From NCBI GenBank assembly GCA_000974665.1, contig BBSY01000002.1, positions 1,736,001-1,800,000 of the forward strand: a DNA stretch of 64,000 bases, in the 5' to 3' direction. This document shows, in pieces, positions 55,029 to 63,932 of this stretch. How positions within the stretch are numbered: position 1 is the stretch's first letter; each line of letters begins with the position of its first letter. A program made the position numbers and the translations under genes. Origin of the DNA: an alpha proteobacterium U9-1i. GTDB taxonomy: Bacteria > Pseudomonadota > Alphaproteobacteria > Caulobacterales > Aquidulcibacteraceae. The notes under the pieces are model-generated. The model ran no database searches, was not told the DNA's origin, and saw only the letters and a program-made list of their open reading frames with translations.

Positions 55029-56072
55029 ATGCGGCGTATTCTTATCGGCGCGATTATCGTGCTTGCGCTGCTTGGCGCGTGGGTCGGCGTATTTCTGATG
55101 GTGAACAAAAACGCAGTCGCTCAAAGCGCTGATGTGCGCCTCGACGCCGGCGCGAGCGACGCTGTCGCCGGCGAGACGCTCGACATTTTCAATTGGAACT
55201 TGGGGTATGGGGGCCTAGGCGCCGAGAGCGATTTCATCGCCGATGGCGGAACCCACATGTTCCCGCCCTCGCAACGCGCGGTTCGCGCCAACGTCGCCGG
55301 CATCGAGGAGATGCTCCGTTCAATAAACGATGACGTTATTCTGTTTCAGGAATTGGCCCACGGCGGCCCGGTGAACTACTGGGTGAACCTCAAGCAACAC
55401 GTTGACGACACGCTCGCTGGGCGCAACCGCGTGTTTTTTGCGGACTTCAAAACGCGGCTGATGCCGTGGCCGCTGCGTATGGAGCACGGGCAGGCCATTT
55501 ATTCGCGATTGGCCATCGAAAACGCCGATGTCGTGCCGCTGCCCGCGGAAGATTCCGGCATCTTCGGCGTGCGCCGGCGCTACGCGTCGGTGGTTGCGCG
55601 GTTGCCGATGCAGAATGGCCCCGGCTGGACCATCGCCAGCGTTCATCTGGCCGCATTCGATGAAGACGCCGCCGTGCGGACGCGGCAATTGCATGAGGTG
55701 CTCGCTTGGGCGCAGCGCGAGTATCAAAGCGGCCGCCACGTCGTCATCGGCGGGGATTGGAACTTCCAGATCGCCGATACGAATTTCCCACACAACACCG
55801 ATGAGCGTTTCCTGTTCTGGCTCTTTCCGTTCCCGCAAGACGCTCTGCCGGAGGGCTGGCGGATCGCTGCCGATGCAAGCATCCCCAGCGTGCGCACCAA
55901 TCACAAGCCGTATGTCGCCGGCGAGAATTACGTCACCACCATCGATGGCTTCATCGTGTCGCCCAACGTCGCGGTGGAAAGCGTCAACGGATTTGATCTG
56001 GGCTTTGCCCACACGGATCACCAACCTGTGCACGTGCGCGTGCGGGCCATTGCGCCGGGAGCCACGCCATGA
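55029..56072 (+). CDS. Endonuclease/exonuclease/phosphatase (EEP) fold hydrolase, membrane anchored
   Basis: 347 residues from the ATG at 55029. One N-terminal segment (LIGAIIVLALLGAWVGVFLM) anchors or exports it. EEP catalytic motifs: LDIFNWNLGYGG, ILFQELAH, HVVIGGDWNFQIADTN and FAHTDHQPVHV (TDH, where SDH is usual). This superfamily includes nucleases, sphingomyelinases and inositol phosphatases. The adjacent PhoD gene, overlapping by ATGA, suggests a role in phosphorus acquisition, perhaps on phosphodiesters. Confidence 0.83.
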   Translation: MRRILIGAIIVLALLGAWVGVFLMVNKNAVAQSADVRLDAGASDAVAGETLDIFNWNLGYGGLGAESDFIADGGTHMFPPSQRAVRANVAGIEEMLRSINDDVILFQELAHGGPVNYWVNLKQHVDDTLAGRNRVFFADFKTRLMPWPLRMEHGQAIYSRLAIENADVVPLPAEDSGIFGVRRRYASVVARLPMQNGPGWTIASVHLAAFDEDAAVRTRQLHEVLAWAQREYQSGRHVVIGGDWNFQIADTNFPHNTDERFLFWLFPFPQDALPEGWRIAADASIPSVRTNHKPYVAGENYVTTIDGFIVSPNVAVESVNGFDLGFAHTDHQPVHVRVRAIAPGATP

Positions 56073-57919
56073 AGGCCAACGCAAAACTCACGCGCCGCGC
56101 CGCTCTGGTGGCGGGCGCAAGCGTCGCAGCCGCCTGCGCGCGCGGCGCCGAGACGCCGCCTTATGAGGGCGGCGTGCAGTTCCTGCACGGCGTCGCTTCC
56201 GGTGACCCTCAGCACGATCGCGTGGTCATCTGGACGCGCGTGACGCCGGACGCCGCAGGCCCGGTGCCGGTGCGGTGGATCCTCTCGCGCAACCGGGAAC
56301 TCACCGATGTCGTGAAAACTGGAATCATCGATGCCACGGAAGCGCGCGACTACACCGTGAAGATCGACGTCACGGGTCTCCGCGCGGGCGCGCCATATTT
56401 TTACGGCTTCCGCGCCGGACAAGCGGAAAGCATGATCGGCAAAACTAAGACGTTGCCGCGCCGCAGTATTGAGCAAGTGAAGGTCGCCGTCGCTTCCTGT
56501 GCATCTTATACGCACGGCTTCTTCAATGCTTACGCAGCGTTGGCGCAACAGACCGATCTCGACGCGGTGATCCACCTCGGTGACTACATTTACGAATACG
56601 GCATCAACGGTTATGGGGGCGCCGTCGGCCTGCGCTTGGGGCGCGTGCTCCAGCCCGAAGTCGAGTGCCTCTCGCTTGCGGATTATCGTCTCCGCCACGC
56701 GCAAGCCAAGCGCGAAGAGGAATTGCAAGCTGCGCACGCGATCGCGCCCTGGATCGTGGTTTGGGACGACCACGAGACCGCCAACGACCTCTGGTCAACC
56801 GGCGCGGAAAATCACAGCGCAAGCGAAGGCGCGTTCGCCGCGCGCAAGCAGGCCGCGCTGCAAGCGTATTACGAATGGATGCCAATCCGCGATCCCGAGC
56901 GGGGTCGCGCCTTCGAGGCGATCAACCGCAGCTTCCGTTTCGGCGATGTGATGACGCTCATCATGCTGGAGACGAGGCTGCTCGCGCGCACGCAGCCGCT
57001 CGACTACAACACGACATTCCCGATCGCGATGCAGCGTTGGGACTTCGCAAACCCCGCGCAACCCATCGCGTTGCGCGACACTGAGGCGGACACGCCGGCA
57101 ATGCGCCGCCTGCCGGCGATCTTCGAAGTGGCGGGCGGCGAAATTCGGCCGGTGCTCGACTGGCGTCGCGCGCAGAACCTCGTGGGCAATGCGCAATCGT
57201 TGCCGCAGGGCTTCTTTCTCGGCCCAGACATGACGGCGCTGGACGCGCTGATGAACGACCCCGAGCGTCAATTGATGGGGCAGGCGCAGGAGCAATGGCT
57301 CGCGCGCGAACTGGCGGCGTCGAAGAACGCCAGCGTCGCGTGGCAGGTGCTCGGCAATCAGGTGCTGATGTCGAAAATCATCGCGCCTGATCTGTCGCGG
57401 ACGCCTCCAGCGCTCGCGCAGGCGCTTGAAGCGCTCCAACCCGGCGTGTCACGTCTGCTTGGCTTCACACGCTGGCCGATCCCAGTGACGCCAGACGGCT
57501 GGGACGGTTACGCCGCGAACCGCGCCCGCGTGCTCGATATGATCCGCAACGCCCGCGCCAACACGCTGGTGCTGACCGGCGACAGCCACGCGGCCTGGGC
57601 CAATGAGGTGCAGGATCGCAATGGCCGCGCGGCCGTGGAACTCGGCACGACGTCGATCACATCAGCCAGCAATGCGAGCTATTTCGCGCAAGTCGGCATC
57701 GACTTCGCTGATGGCCTGCGGCTGCGCAACCCGCACATAAAATGGACTGATCAGGAGCATCATGGCTTCCTGGTGGTCACGCTAAACAATCAGGAAGCGC
57801 TTGCGGAATATTTCGTCGTCTCGACAGTCTCGTCGAAGGAGTTCGAAACCTCGCGCGCCGCCGCCTTCACGATCGCCAACACCACCGAAGGGGCGGGCGA
57901 GATCACGCCGGCTGGTTAG
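56069..57919 (+). CDS. phoD: PhoD-type alkaline phosphatase/phosphodiesterase
   Basis: 616 residues. Tat signal with lipobox-like end: LTRRAALVAGASVAAACARG. PhoD-domain signatures: FLHGVASGDPQHDRVVIWTR, the metal-binding IHLGDYIYEYG, VVWDDHETAND and VLTGDSHAAWANEV. PhoD enzymes are Ca/Fe-dependent, exported in folded form, and release phosphate from monoesters and diesters. It is co-translated with the EEP gene. Overlaps the convergent flavoprotein gene by four bases. Confidence 0.93.
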   Translation: MKANAKLTRRAALVAGASVAAACARGAETPPYEGGVQFLHGVASGDPQHDRVVIWTRVTPDAAGPVPVRWILSRNRELTDVVKTGIIDATEARDYTVKIDVTGLRAGAPYFYGFRAGQAESMIGKTKTLPRRSIEQVKVAVASCASYTHGFFNAYAALAQQTDLDAVIHLGDYIYEYGINGYGGAVGLRLGRVLQPEVECLSLADYRLRHAQAKREEELQAAHAIAPWIVVWDDHETANDLWSTGAENHSASEGAFAARKQAALQAYYEWMPIRDPERGRAFEAINRSFRFGDVMTLIMLETRLLARTQPLDYNTTFPIAMQRWDFANPAQPIALRDTEADTPAMRRLPAIFEVAGGEIRPVLDWRRAQNLVGNAQSLPQGFFLGPDMTALDALMNDPERQLMGQAQEQWLARELAASKNASVAWQVLGNQVLMSKIIAPDLSRTPPALAQALEALQPGVSRLLGFTRWPIPVTPDGWDGYAANRARVLDMIRNARANTLVLTGDSHAAWANEVQDRNGRAAVELGTTSITSASNASYFAQVGIDFADGLRLRNPHIKWTDQEHHGFLVVTLNNQEALAEYFVVSTVSSKEFETSRAAAFTIANTTEGAGEITPAG

Positions 57920-59019
57920 GTCTTCAACGCGCCCAGACGCGACACCGCGTTCATGCCGCGCATGAACGCGTCAAGCTCGGCGGAAGGTTCGCCCTTCAGC
58001 CATTCCTCGGCCAGTTCACCGAACACCGGCGCGTACTTGAAGCCATGGCCTGAACACGCCGAAAACAAGAGCACACGCTCGTGCGCGGCGCTCTGCGCAA
58101 TCAGGAAATGCTCGTCCGGCGTCACCGTGTAGAGGCAACGCTGCATGCGTAACGGCTTTGGATCGTGTTTCGGAAAATGCCGGCGGATTTGCTCAGCCAG
58201 CATGTCCGCGTCCGCATCGTCAGGATCGCGCACGTCGCCGGGGTCGTCCACGGCGCCGCCAAGCGCGTGCAATCCAATCTTATAATGCCCACGCGGAGCG
58301 GGCATGCCGTAGAGGCCTTCTTCGTTGTCGGCGCACAGGATTGGCAACATGCGCGGCTCGGGTGTCGCAAACCAACCCACGATCCGGCGTTTGATTTCAA
58401 GCCGTTTCGCGAACTCCGGCAGCAGCGTGCGCGCCCACGCGCCGCCGGCGACAATCACTGCATCGAATTCGCGCGTCTCGCCATTGATTGTCAGAATTGG
58501 GCCCTCAATCGGCGCCTGCACAAGCGTGTTGGCGTAGAGATGGGCGCCCCAGCGCGGCGCCTGGCGGATCAGGAAGGCGCGCACCGCATCGGCGGCGATC
58601 ACGCCGGCATCATCTTGGCGCAGCACGTCCCATTCGCGCGGCATCGCCAGATAGCCGCGAGTCAGAGCGTGCAGCACATCACCTCGCAACGTCGTCGCTT
58701 CTGGCGGCGCGAGGCGCAGGCACGTCTCCATGAACGGCGAGCCTTTTGGCCCCGCCATCACGCCGCCCGTCCATTCGATCAGCGGCCGCCCCGCCAAGCC
58801 TTCCCATGTCCGCCATTGCGGCTGCGCGCGTTTGGCGAGGCGCTGATAAATCTCGTCTTCGCCGGGCGTTAGGCGGATGATGCGCGTGTCGCCGTGCGAC
58901 GACCCACGCTCGTGCATCAACTCAAATTGTTCGAAGCCCGAAACGTCGTGGCCGGCAATCGCCAGGCGCGCGCAGATGCTCAAGCCCGCAACGCCCAAAC
59001 CGACAACGGCGACCTTCAA
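57916..59019 (-). CDS. Sarcosine-oxidase-like FAD-dependent amine oxidase
   Basis: 367 residues from a TTG at 59019 with GGGAG upstream; the longer frame to 59112 would overlap the neighbouring small gene. FAD-binding GVAGLSICARLAIAGHDVSG follows VAVVGLG. The covalent-flavin cysteine region of the MSOX/SolA family is present in QRCLYTVTPDEHFLIAQ, with SACSGHGFKYAPVFGE near the C-terminus. It should oxidise an N-methyl amino acid or similar secondary amine, giving hydrogen peroxide. The substrate is unknown. Confidence 0.85.
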   Translation of the reverse strand: MKVAVVGLGVAGLSICARLAIAGHDVSGFEQFELMHERGSSHGDTRIIRLTPGEDEIYQRLAKRAQPQWRTWEGLAGRPLIEWTGGVMAGPKGSPFMETCLRLAPPEATTLRGDVLHALTRGYLAMPREWDVLRQDDAGVIAADAVRAFLIRQAPRWGAHLYANTLVQAPIEGPILTINGETREFDAVIVAGGAWARTLLPEFAKRLEIKRRIVGWFATPEPRMLPILCADNEEGLYGMPAPRGHYKIGLHALGGAVDDPGDVRDPDDADADMLAEQIRRHFPKHDPKPLRMQRCLYTVTPDEHFLIAQSAAHERVLLFSACSGHGFKYAPVFGELAEEWLKGEPSAELDAFMRGMNAVSRLGALKT

Positions 59020-59044
59020 CCGCGCACTCCCGCGCGGCGCCCGA

Positions 59045-59290
59045 TCAGGCGGCCATATCGAGCCGCTCCGCGCCGCGTTCGACAAGCATCGCCGAAAGCG
59101 TGCGCGGGTCAATCGCCTTGTGGTTCAGCGTTCCGTCGCGGCCGATCGCGCGCATGAGCGTCTCATGCACGAACTGGTTCGACGCATTGAGATCGCGCCC
59201 GCAAAATTGCGCGTACGACCTCAACGCGTCGGCCAGGGCAAGGAATTGGTCTGCTGTCACGAGTGCGTGGATCGACTGAGTCGAAGACAA
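59045..59290 (-). CDS. 81-residue protein resembling sigma-factor region 2 (truncated)
   Basis: TTG start at 59290, 81 residues. The segment ALADALRSYAQFCGRDLN followed by ASNQFVHETLMRAI is reminiscent of the region-2 core of ECF sigma factors (typically ...YARALTGD...DDLVQETLLRAL), but the protein ends soon after and has no region 4. No good ribosome-binding site. It lies 25 bases before the flavoprotein gene and is probably co-transcribed. Possible decoy or partner of a sigma/anti-sigma protein; the resemblance is by eye only. Confidence 0.5.
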   Translation of the reverse strand: MSSTQSIHALVTADQFLALADALRSYAQFCGRDLNASNQFVHETLMRAIGRDGTLNHKAIDPRTLSAMLVERGAERLDMAA

Positions 59291-59367
59291 GATCGTGACG
59301 CGATTGAGTCAATTGTGACGTATTAATTAACGTGAACGCGCGCCGTTGTTCTCGCGCTCCAATTCCT

Positions 59368-59471
59368 CGTCATTCCGGGGCTCGCGAAGCGAGAGCCCGG
59401 AACCCAGGGGATGACAGAGCTGTGGGTTTGCCCCTGGGTTCCGGGTTCGCCTTCGGCGCCCCGGAATGACG
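59368..59471. repeat. Palindromic intergenic repeat, copy C (~104 bp)
   Basis: Perfect inverted ends CGTCATTCCGG and CCGGAATGACG. Core GGAACCCAGGGG and CCCCTGGGTTCC pair; side hairpins GCTCGCGAAGCGAG and CGCCTTCGGCG. It fills most of the space between the sigma-like small gene and hisI. Confidence 0.9.
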
Positions 59472-59492
59472 ACGGATTTCACTTCCGCAGAA

Positions 59493-59849
59493 CTAAGAAC
59501 TGAGTGCGCCATCCTTCGAGATGCTGCGATAGAAACAGCTCCGCGCGCCCGTGTGGCAGGCCGCGCCCGTTTGCTCCACGCGCAGCAGCACCGCGTCTTG
59601 ATCGCAATCGATCCGCACCTCGACCACACGCTGCGTGTGGCCGCTTTCCTCGCCCTTGCGCCAGAGCCTGTTGCGTGAGCGCGACCAATACGTCGCTTGC
59701 CCCGTTTCCAGCGTGAGCTTCAACGCTTCCGCATTCATCCACGCCAGCATCAGCACCTCGCCCGTGGCGTGATCCTGCGCCACCGCGGCGATCAGGCCAT
59801 TGGCGTCAAAGCGCGGTGTGAGGGTGGAGCTGCTCTCGATCGTGGACAT
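59493..59849 (-). CDS. hisI: Phosphoribosyl-AMP cyclohydrolase
   Basis: 118 residues from the ATG at 59849. Signatures: [40 protein letters not shown], and the metal-binding cysteines of [20 protein letters not shown] with [10 protein letters not shown]. It opens the purine ring of phosphoribosyl-AMP, step three of histidine synthesis. Monofunctional, without fused HisE, as usual in alphaproteobacteria. It is 54 kb from hisSZG in this window, so the pathway is dispersed. Confidence 0.97.
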   Translation of the reverse strand: MSTIESSSTLTPRFDANGLIAAVAQDHATGEVLMLAWMNAEALKLTLETGQATYWSRSRNRLWRKGEESGHTQRVVEVRIDCDQDAVLLRVEQTGAACHTGARSCFYRSISKDGALSS

Positions 59850-59979
59850 GGGGCCAAGCGTACCGCGCTCACATTCGCGCGAGAAGACCGCATTCGGCTT
59901 CACGAGCGGGTGAGGCGCTGAGCCGCGCCGTTGCCGCCGGTTTGCCCGGCGCGCCTAATCGTCCGCACGGGAGGAATAC

Positions 59980-60705
59980 ATGCGCACCATCATCTTTTCC
60001 TTGCTGGCGCTTGTTGTCGGCGGCGTCGCTCAGGCGCAGGACATGGCCGAGGAGGCGATTGTCGTCACTGGCGCGCGCTATGTTCAGCGCTACGAGAGCT
60101 TCACCATTCCGCACGTGTCGCTGCTGCGGCGCGCAGACTTCGCGGCCGCCAATCTCACGATTTCCTCCGATACGCGGGATGCGAACGCCCGCAGCCAGGA
60201 GCTTCGGAGTGCGCTCCAAGGGCTCGCACGAGCGCAAAACCGGAATGTCAGCCTCGGCATCCTTGACGACAGCGACCAGGAAGACGGCCAAACCCGCGTG
60301 CGTCCGTTCAGTGTCGAACGGGCGATGGACTTGCTGTCCGGCGGCTCCCGCGCCGACACCTCGCAAATCACCATCGTCATGCGCACGCCCATCAGCGCCG
60401 AGGACACGCCCGATAGCGTTGCGGCGCGTCTCGACGCCTTCCGGCAAGCGACGCCTCGCCCCGGTCGCATTGAAGCGTTTCGCGGCCAGCTCGAACTGGT
60501 GATCCTCAACCCGCCGCAATATCGCGCCGCCGTGGTGTCAGAGATCGCCGCGGACGCCGCGCGCATCGCGCAAAACTTGGGCGACGGCTACGGCGCGCAG
60601 CTTGAAGGACTGGAAAGCGCGCTGGCATGGAAAAGAGCCGGAGATTTGGATCTCCGGCTCTTCGTTCCGTATCGTCTGGTGATTATGCCGCGTCGTCCGG
60701 CCTGA
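59980..60705 (+). CDS. SIMPL/DUF541-like secreted protein
   Basis: 241 residues. Signal peptide LALVVGGVAQAQ. The mature N-terminus EEAIVVTGARYV resembles a TonB-receptor start but the rest does not. The C-terminal EIAADAARIAQNLGDGYGAQ and the middle SVERAMDLLSGGSRADTSQI are loosely like the SIMPL domain of exported proteins. Its 3' end overlaps a 13-bp perfect hairpin (60633-60662). Convergent with folE, stops adjacent. Confidence 0.65.
   Translation: MRTIIFSLLALVVGGVAQAQDMAEEAIVVTGARYVQRYESFTIPHVSLLRRADFAAANLTISSDTRDANARSQELRSALQGLARAQNRNVSLGILDDSDQEDGQTRVRPFSVERAMDLLSGGSRADTSQITIVMRTPISAEDTPDSVAARLDAFRQATPRPGRIEAFRGQLELVILNPPQYRAAVVSEIAADAARIAQNLGDGYGAQLEGLESALAWKRAGDLDLRLFVPYRLVIMPRRPA
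60633..60662. terminator. Hairpin inside the SIMPL-like gene, behind folE
   Basis: A perfect 13-bp stem (AAGAGCCGGAGAT 60633-60645, loop TTGG, ATCTCCGGCTCTT 60650-60662). On the minus strand it lies 44 bases beyond the folE stop and is followed by TTTTCC, so it fits a folE terminator. It is also translated within the last residues of the convergent gene (KRAGDLDLRLF). Confidence 0.7.
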
Positions 60706-61317
60706 TCAGTACCCAGCCAGCTTCAAGAAGCGATCGCGCAATTCGACGTTTTCCTTGAACGCGCCGGTGAAGCTCGTCGTCACCGTGGTGACGTCCTTGT
60801 GGTGGACACCGCGCGTGCTCATGCACTGATGCTCGGCGTCGATCAAAACCGCCACGCCCAGAGGCTTCAGCGCGTCGGCGATGGCGTGCGCGACCTGCGC
60901 GGTCATCGTCTCTTGAGTCTGCAAGCGCTTGGCGAAGATTTCGACGACGCGCGCGATCTTGGAAATGCCGACGACGCGATCTGTCGGCAGATAAGCGACG
61001 TAGGCCTTTCCCAGAAACGGCGCGATGTGGTGCTCGCAATGGCTCTCCACGTCGATCTTCTTGAGCATGACCATGTCGTCATAGCCCGACACTTCTTCGA
61101 ACGTGCGAGACAGCTCTTCGTTCGGGCAGAGGTCGTAGCCGCGAAACCATTCGCGATACGCGTCGACGACGCGCTGCGGCGTATCCAGCAAGCCTTCGCG
61201 TTCGGGATCGTCCCCCGCCCAAGCGATCAGCGTGCGCACTGCCTCCATCGCCGCTTCGCGCGAAGGTCGCTTCTGCTCGGCCTCATCAGGCGAGCGCCAC
61301 TTCAGAATTTCACTCAT
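60706..61317 (-). CDS. folE: GTP cyclohydrolase I
   Basis: 203 residues. Signatures: [40 protein letters not shown] (zinc ligands Cys and His) and [17 protein letters not shown] (third zinc cysteine). It converts GTP to dihydroneopterin triphosphate, the first step of tetrahydrofolate synthesis, complementing folP at 28923. The stop codon meets the end of the convergent SIMPL-like gene without overlap. Confidence 0.97.
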   Translation of the reverse strand: MSEILKWRSPDEAEQKRPSREAAMEAVRTLIAWAGDDPEREGLLDTPQRVVDAYREWFRGYDLCPNEELSRTFEEVSGYDDMVMLKKIDVESHCEHHIAPFLGKAYVAYLPTDRVVGISKIARVVEIFAKRLQTQETMTAQVAHAIADALKPLGVAVLIDAEHQCMSTRGVHHKDVTTVTTSFTGAFKENVELRDRFLKLAGY

Positions 61318-61502
61318 GGGGGAGGTTGGTCCTTGGTCTGAGGGACGGAGGTCGAGCCGGGAGGGTTCCGAGGCTCATACGAGCCAAATGGACACCCGGA
61401 CTTAACGCCCGCCCGAGATTTACCCTCAGGCAGCCGGGCCCTCATGGCCCCGCAATTAATCCATATGGAGTGTAGCACGCGGGATCGCTAGAACCCACCC
61501 CC

Positions 61503-62879
61503 ATGCAAATCAGCCTGACCAACACCATGACGCGGCGCAAGGAGCCGTTTGTCCCCGCCGATCCGGCCCGGGTGACGATGTATGTGTGCGGGCCGACGGT
61601 CTACAATCACCCCCACATCGGCAACGCCCGCCCGCCTGTGGTGTTCGACACGCTGTTTCGGCTGCTGCGCCATGCCTATGGGGAAGGTGCGGTGATTTAC
61701 GCGCGCAACTTCACCGACATCGACGATCGCATCATCGCCGCCGCCAACAAAGCTGGCGTGCCGATCGAAGCGATCACGGAGAAATTCGCCAACATCTACG
61801 AAGACGACATGCGCGCGCTCGGCGTCATCACGCCGACCTTGCGGCCGCGGGCGACCCAGCATGTCGGCGACATGATCGCCATGATCCAAAAGTTGATCGA
61901 CATTGGTGCGGCGTACGCGGTGTCGAGCGGCGTCTATTTCGCGGTCGCCAAGGACGACGATTACGGCAAGCTCTCGAACCGGAGCCAGGACGATCTCAAA
62001 GCCGGCGCGCGCGTCGAGGGAGAGGACGACAAACGCGGCTCGTCTGATTTCGCACTCTGGAAAACCCACAAGCCTGGCGAGCCGTTCTGGGAAGCGCCGT
62101 TCGGCAATGGCCGCCCCGGCTGGCATATCGAATGCTCGGCCATGATTGAATCGCAGCTCGGCGGCACGATCGACATTCACGGCGGCGGCCTCGATCTCAT
62201 CTTCCCCCACCACGAAAACGAAATCGCCCAAAGCGAAACCGCGCACGGCCACGCATTGGCGCGCGTCTGGATGCACAACGGCTTCCTGACGATGGACGCG
62301 ACGAAGATGTCGAAATCCCTCGGCAACATCGTCACCGTCCGGGAATTGCTCGACGATGGCTGGCAAGGCGAGACGCTGCGGTGGGCGTTGCTCAGCGCGC
62401 ATTACCGGGCGCCCCTCGATTGGAGCGACGATCTGATGCGCCAGGCGCAAGCGAGCTTGGATCGCCTCTACGGCGCATTGCTGCGGTTGAAGGACGTCGA
62501 ACCCGCTGACGTAGACGCCCCGCGAGCTTTCCTCGACGCCCTTGCCGACGATCTCAACACGCCCGAAGCCATCGCCGAAATGTTCGCGTTGGCGACTGCC
62601 GCGAACGTCGCCAAGAAGCCGGCGGAACAGGCCGAAGCCAAAGGGCGCTTGATGGCGTCGGCGAAGCTCCTGGGCGTACTCCAGGATGATCCTGCGCAAT
62701 GGTTCCGCGCTTCGTTCGGGGAACGAGCGGTAGAGATCGACGCGCTCGTCGCCGAACGCGTCGCCGCCCGCGCGGCCAAGAACTACGCCGAATCCGATCG
62801 CTTACGCGACGCGCTGGCTGAGCGCGGCGTTGAAGTCATGGACGGGCCGTCGGGCTCGACGTGGCGGCGCAAGACATAA
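61503..62879 (+). CDS. cysS: Cysteinyl-tRNA synthetase
   Basis: 458 residues. Class I signatures: YVCGPTVYNHPHIGNARPP (HIGN version of HIGH, first zinc cysteine), WHIECSAM, DIHGGGLDLIFPHHENEIAQ (zinc ligands) and the KMSKS motif in DATKMSKSLGN. It charges tRNA-Cys. The 185-bp gap upstream separates it from divergent folE. The last residues (VEVMDGPSGSTWRRKT) are the usual terminus. Confidence 0.98.
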   Translation: MQISLTNTMTRRKEPFVPADPARVTMYVCGPTVYNHPHIGNARPPVVFDTLFRLLRHAYGEGAVIYARNFTDIDDRIIAAANKAGVPIEAITEKFANIYEDDMRALGVITPTLRPRATQHVGDMIAMIQKLIDIGAAYAVSSGVYFAVAKDDDYGKLSNRSQDDLKAGARVEGEDDKRGSSDFALWKTHKPGEPFWEAPFGNGRPGWHIECSAMIESQLGGTIDIHGGGLDLIFPHHENEIAQSETAHGHALARVWMHNGFLTMDATKMSKSLGNIVTVRELLDDGWQGETLRWALLSAHYRAPLDWSDDLMRQAQASLDRLYGALLRLKDVEPADVDAPRAFLDALADDLNTPEAIAEMFALATAANVAKKPAEQAEAKGRLMASAKLLGVLQDDPAQWFRASFGERAVEIDALVAERVAARAAKNYAESDRLRDALAERGVEVMDGPSGSTWRRKT

Positions 62880-62936
62880 GCTCACCACACTCTCGCCGCG
62901 CCAAAGGTGTCGGGTGCCTCTCCCATGGAGGCGCCG

Positions 62937-63377
62937 ATGAAATGGTTTTTAGCACTCACACTGGCGCTATCGGCTTGCAGTGCGCAGCCGAACTCTTCCG
63001 CGCCCGAGCCAGCGCCTGCGGCGTCCGTTCCGCCGCTCGCGCAGCCCAATGTCACGATGGAAGCCGATCCCCCGCCACCCTTCACCTATTGGGCGCCTGA
63101 AGGATCGACGATCCGCAATCACCCGCATGCGCCGGGCATCTGGCATGCCTTCGTCGATGGCCGACAAACCGACATCTATTTCGGCGACGCGTGCCGCGCG
63201 TCAGAGTGGCAGTATCTTGTCGGCCAGCCGTTGCAATCGCTGCCGCGGACGCCTGCCGGCATGGAGCTGCGCCCATCTTGCGAAACCTGTGCCGTCAACA
63301 GCGACCTCCGCCGTAACCGGATCAACGTCCTGTTTGACGAGCCTACCCAAACGATCACCAAAATCGCCTGCTATTAG
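62937..63377 (+). CDS. Lipoprotein with peptidase-inhibitor I78-like domain
   Basis: 146 residues from the ATG at 62937 (GGAGG site). Lipobox ALTLALSACSAQ. The C-terminal ~60 residues match the I78 inhibitor family pattern: CRASEWQYLVGQPLQSLP then MELRPSCETCAVNSDLRRNR and INVLFDEPTQTITKIACY. This family inhibits serine peptidases; the N-terminal proline-rich linker is typical. Probably protects the cell envelope from proteolysis. Confidence 0.8.
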   Translation: MKWFLALTLALSACSAQPNSSAPEPAPAASVPPLAQPNVTMEADPPPPFTYWAPEGSTIRNHPHAPGIWHAFVDGRQTDIYFGDACRASEWQYLVGQPLQSLPRTPAGMELRPSCETCAVNSDLRRNRINVLFDEPTQTITKIACY

Positions 63378-63450
63378 CGCGGCAGTTCGGCAATTGCCCC
63401 GGCCCGCCACGACCTCTAAGGCTGCCGTCAGGGGACATCCAGGAGTAGGC

Positions 63451-63912
63451 ATGCGCTTTTCCGCATTGGTTTTGGCCGTCGCGCTTGGTGCGTGCGCGGC
63501 GACGAGCGAAGTCGTCGGCAGCGTGACTGGCGCAGAAGAAATCCCCAACCCGTTCCCCGTAGCGCGCGGTTCGGCGATCGCCCCGCCGGGATCCGCCGCG
63601 GCTGGGCGCGGCGCGCCGCCCGAAGGTAGGGCGGGGGCGGTGGATTTCGGCCAATGGCGCAGCGCCGATCCGGTGGCCTACGCGAGCGCCTGGCAATCGC
63701 AGATGCAAACGCTGGTGGGCGCAGACCGCGCCGGCGCGCGCTCCGCGCTGCAACAGAGCGGCTTTGCGTGCGAGGGAACGGGTGAGCGGCTCGATTGCCG
63801 CATCGAGATCATGGACAACCAGTGCGCCTATGATTGGTACGTTGTCGCCGAAGCCGGGCGCCGCGATCCCGCCGCAGGCTTCGATAAGATGTGCCTCGGC
63901 GCGCGCCGCTGA
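63451..63912 (+). CDS. Small cysteine-containing lipoprotein
   Basis: 153 residues, AGGAG ribosome-binding site. Lipobox LVLAVALGACAATSE. A low-complexity proline/glycine linker (APPGSAAAGRGAPPEGRAG) is followed by a domain with four cysteines (GFACEGTGERLDCRIE, DNQCAYDWYV, KMCLGARR). Not recognised. It lies in a run of small lipoprotein genes at the window end. Confidence 0.7.
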   Translation: MRFSALVLAVALGACAATSEVVGSVTGAEEIPNPFPVARGSAIAPPGSAAAGRGAPPEGRAGAVDFGQWRSADPVAYASAWQSQMQTLVGADRAGARSALQQSGFACEGTGERLDCRIEIMDNQCAYDWYVVAEAGRRDPAAGFDKMCLGARR

Positions 63913-63932
63913 GCATGGTAGAGATCCCCACC

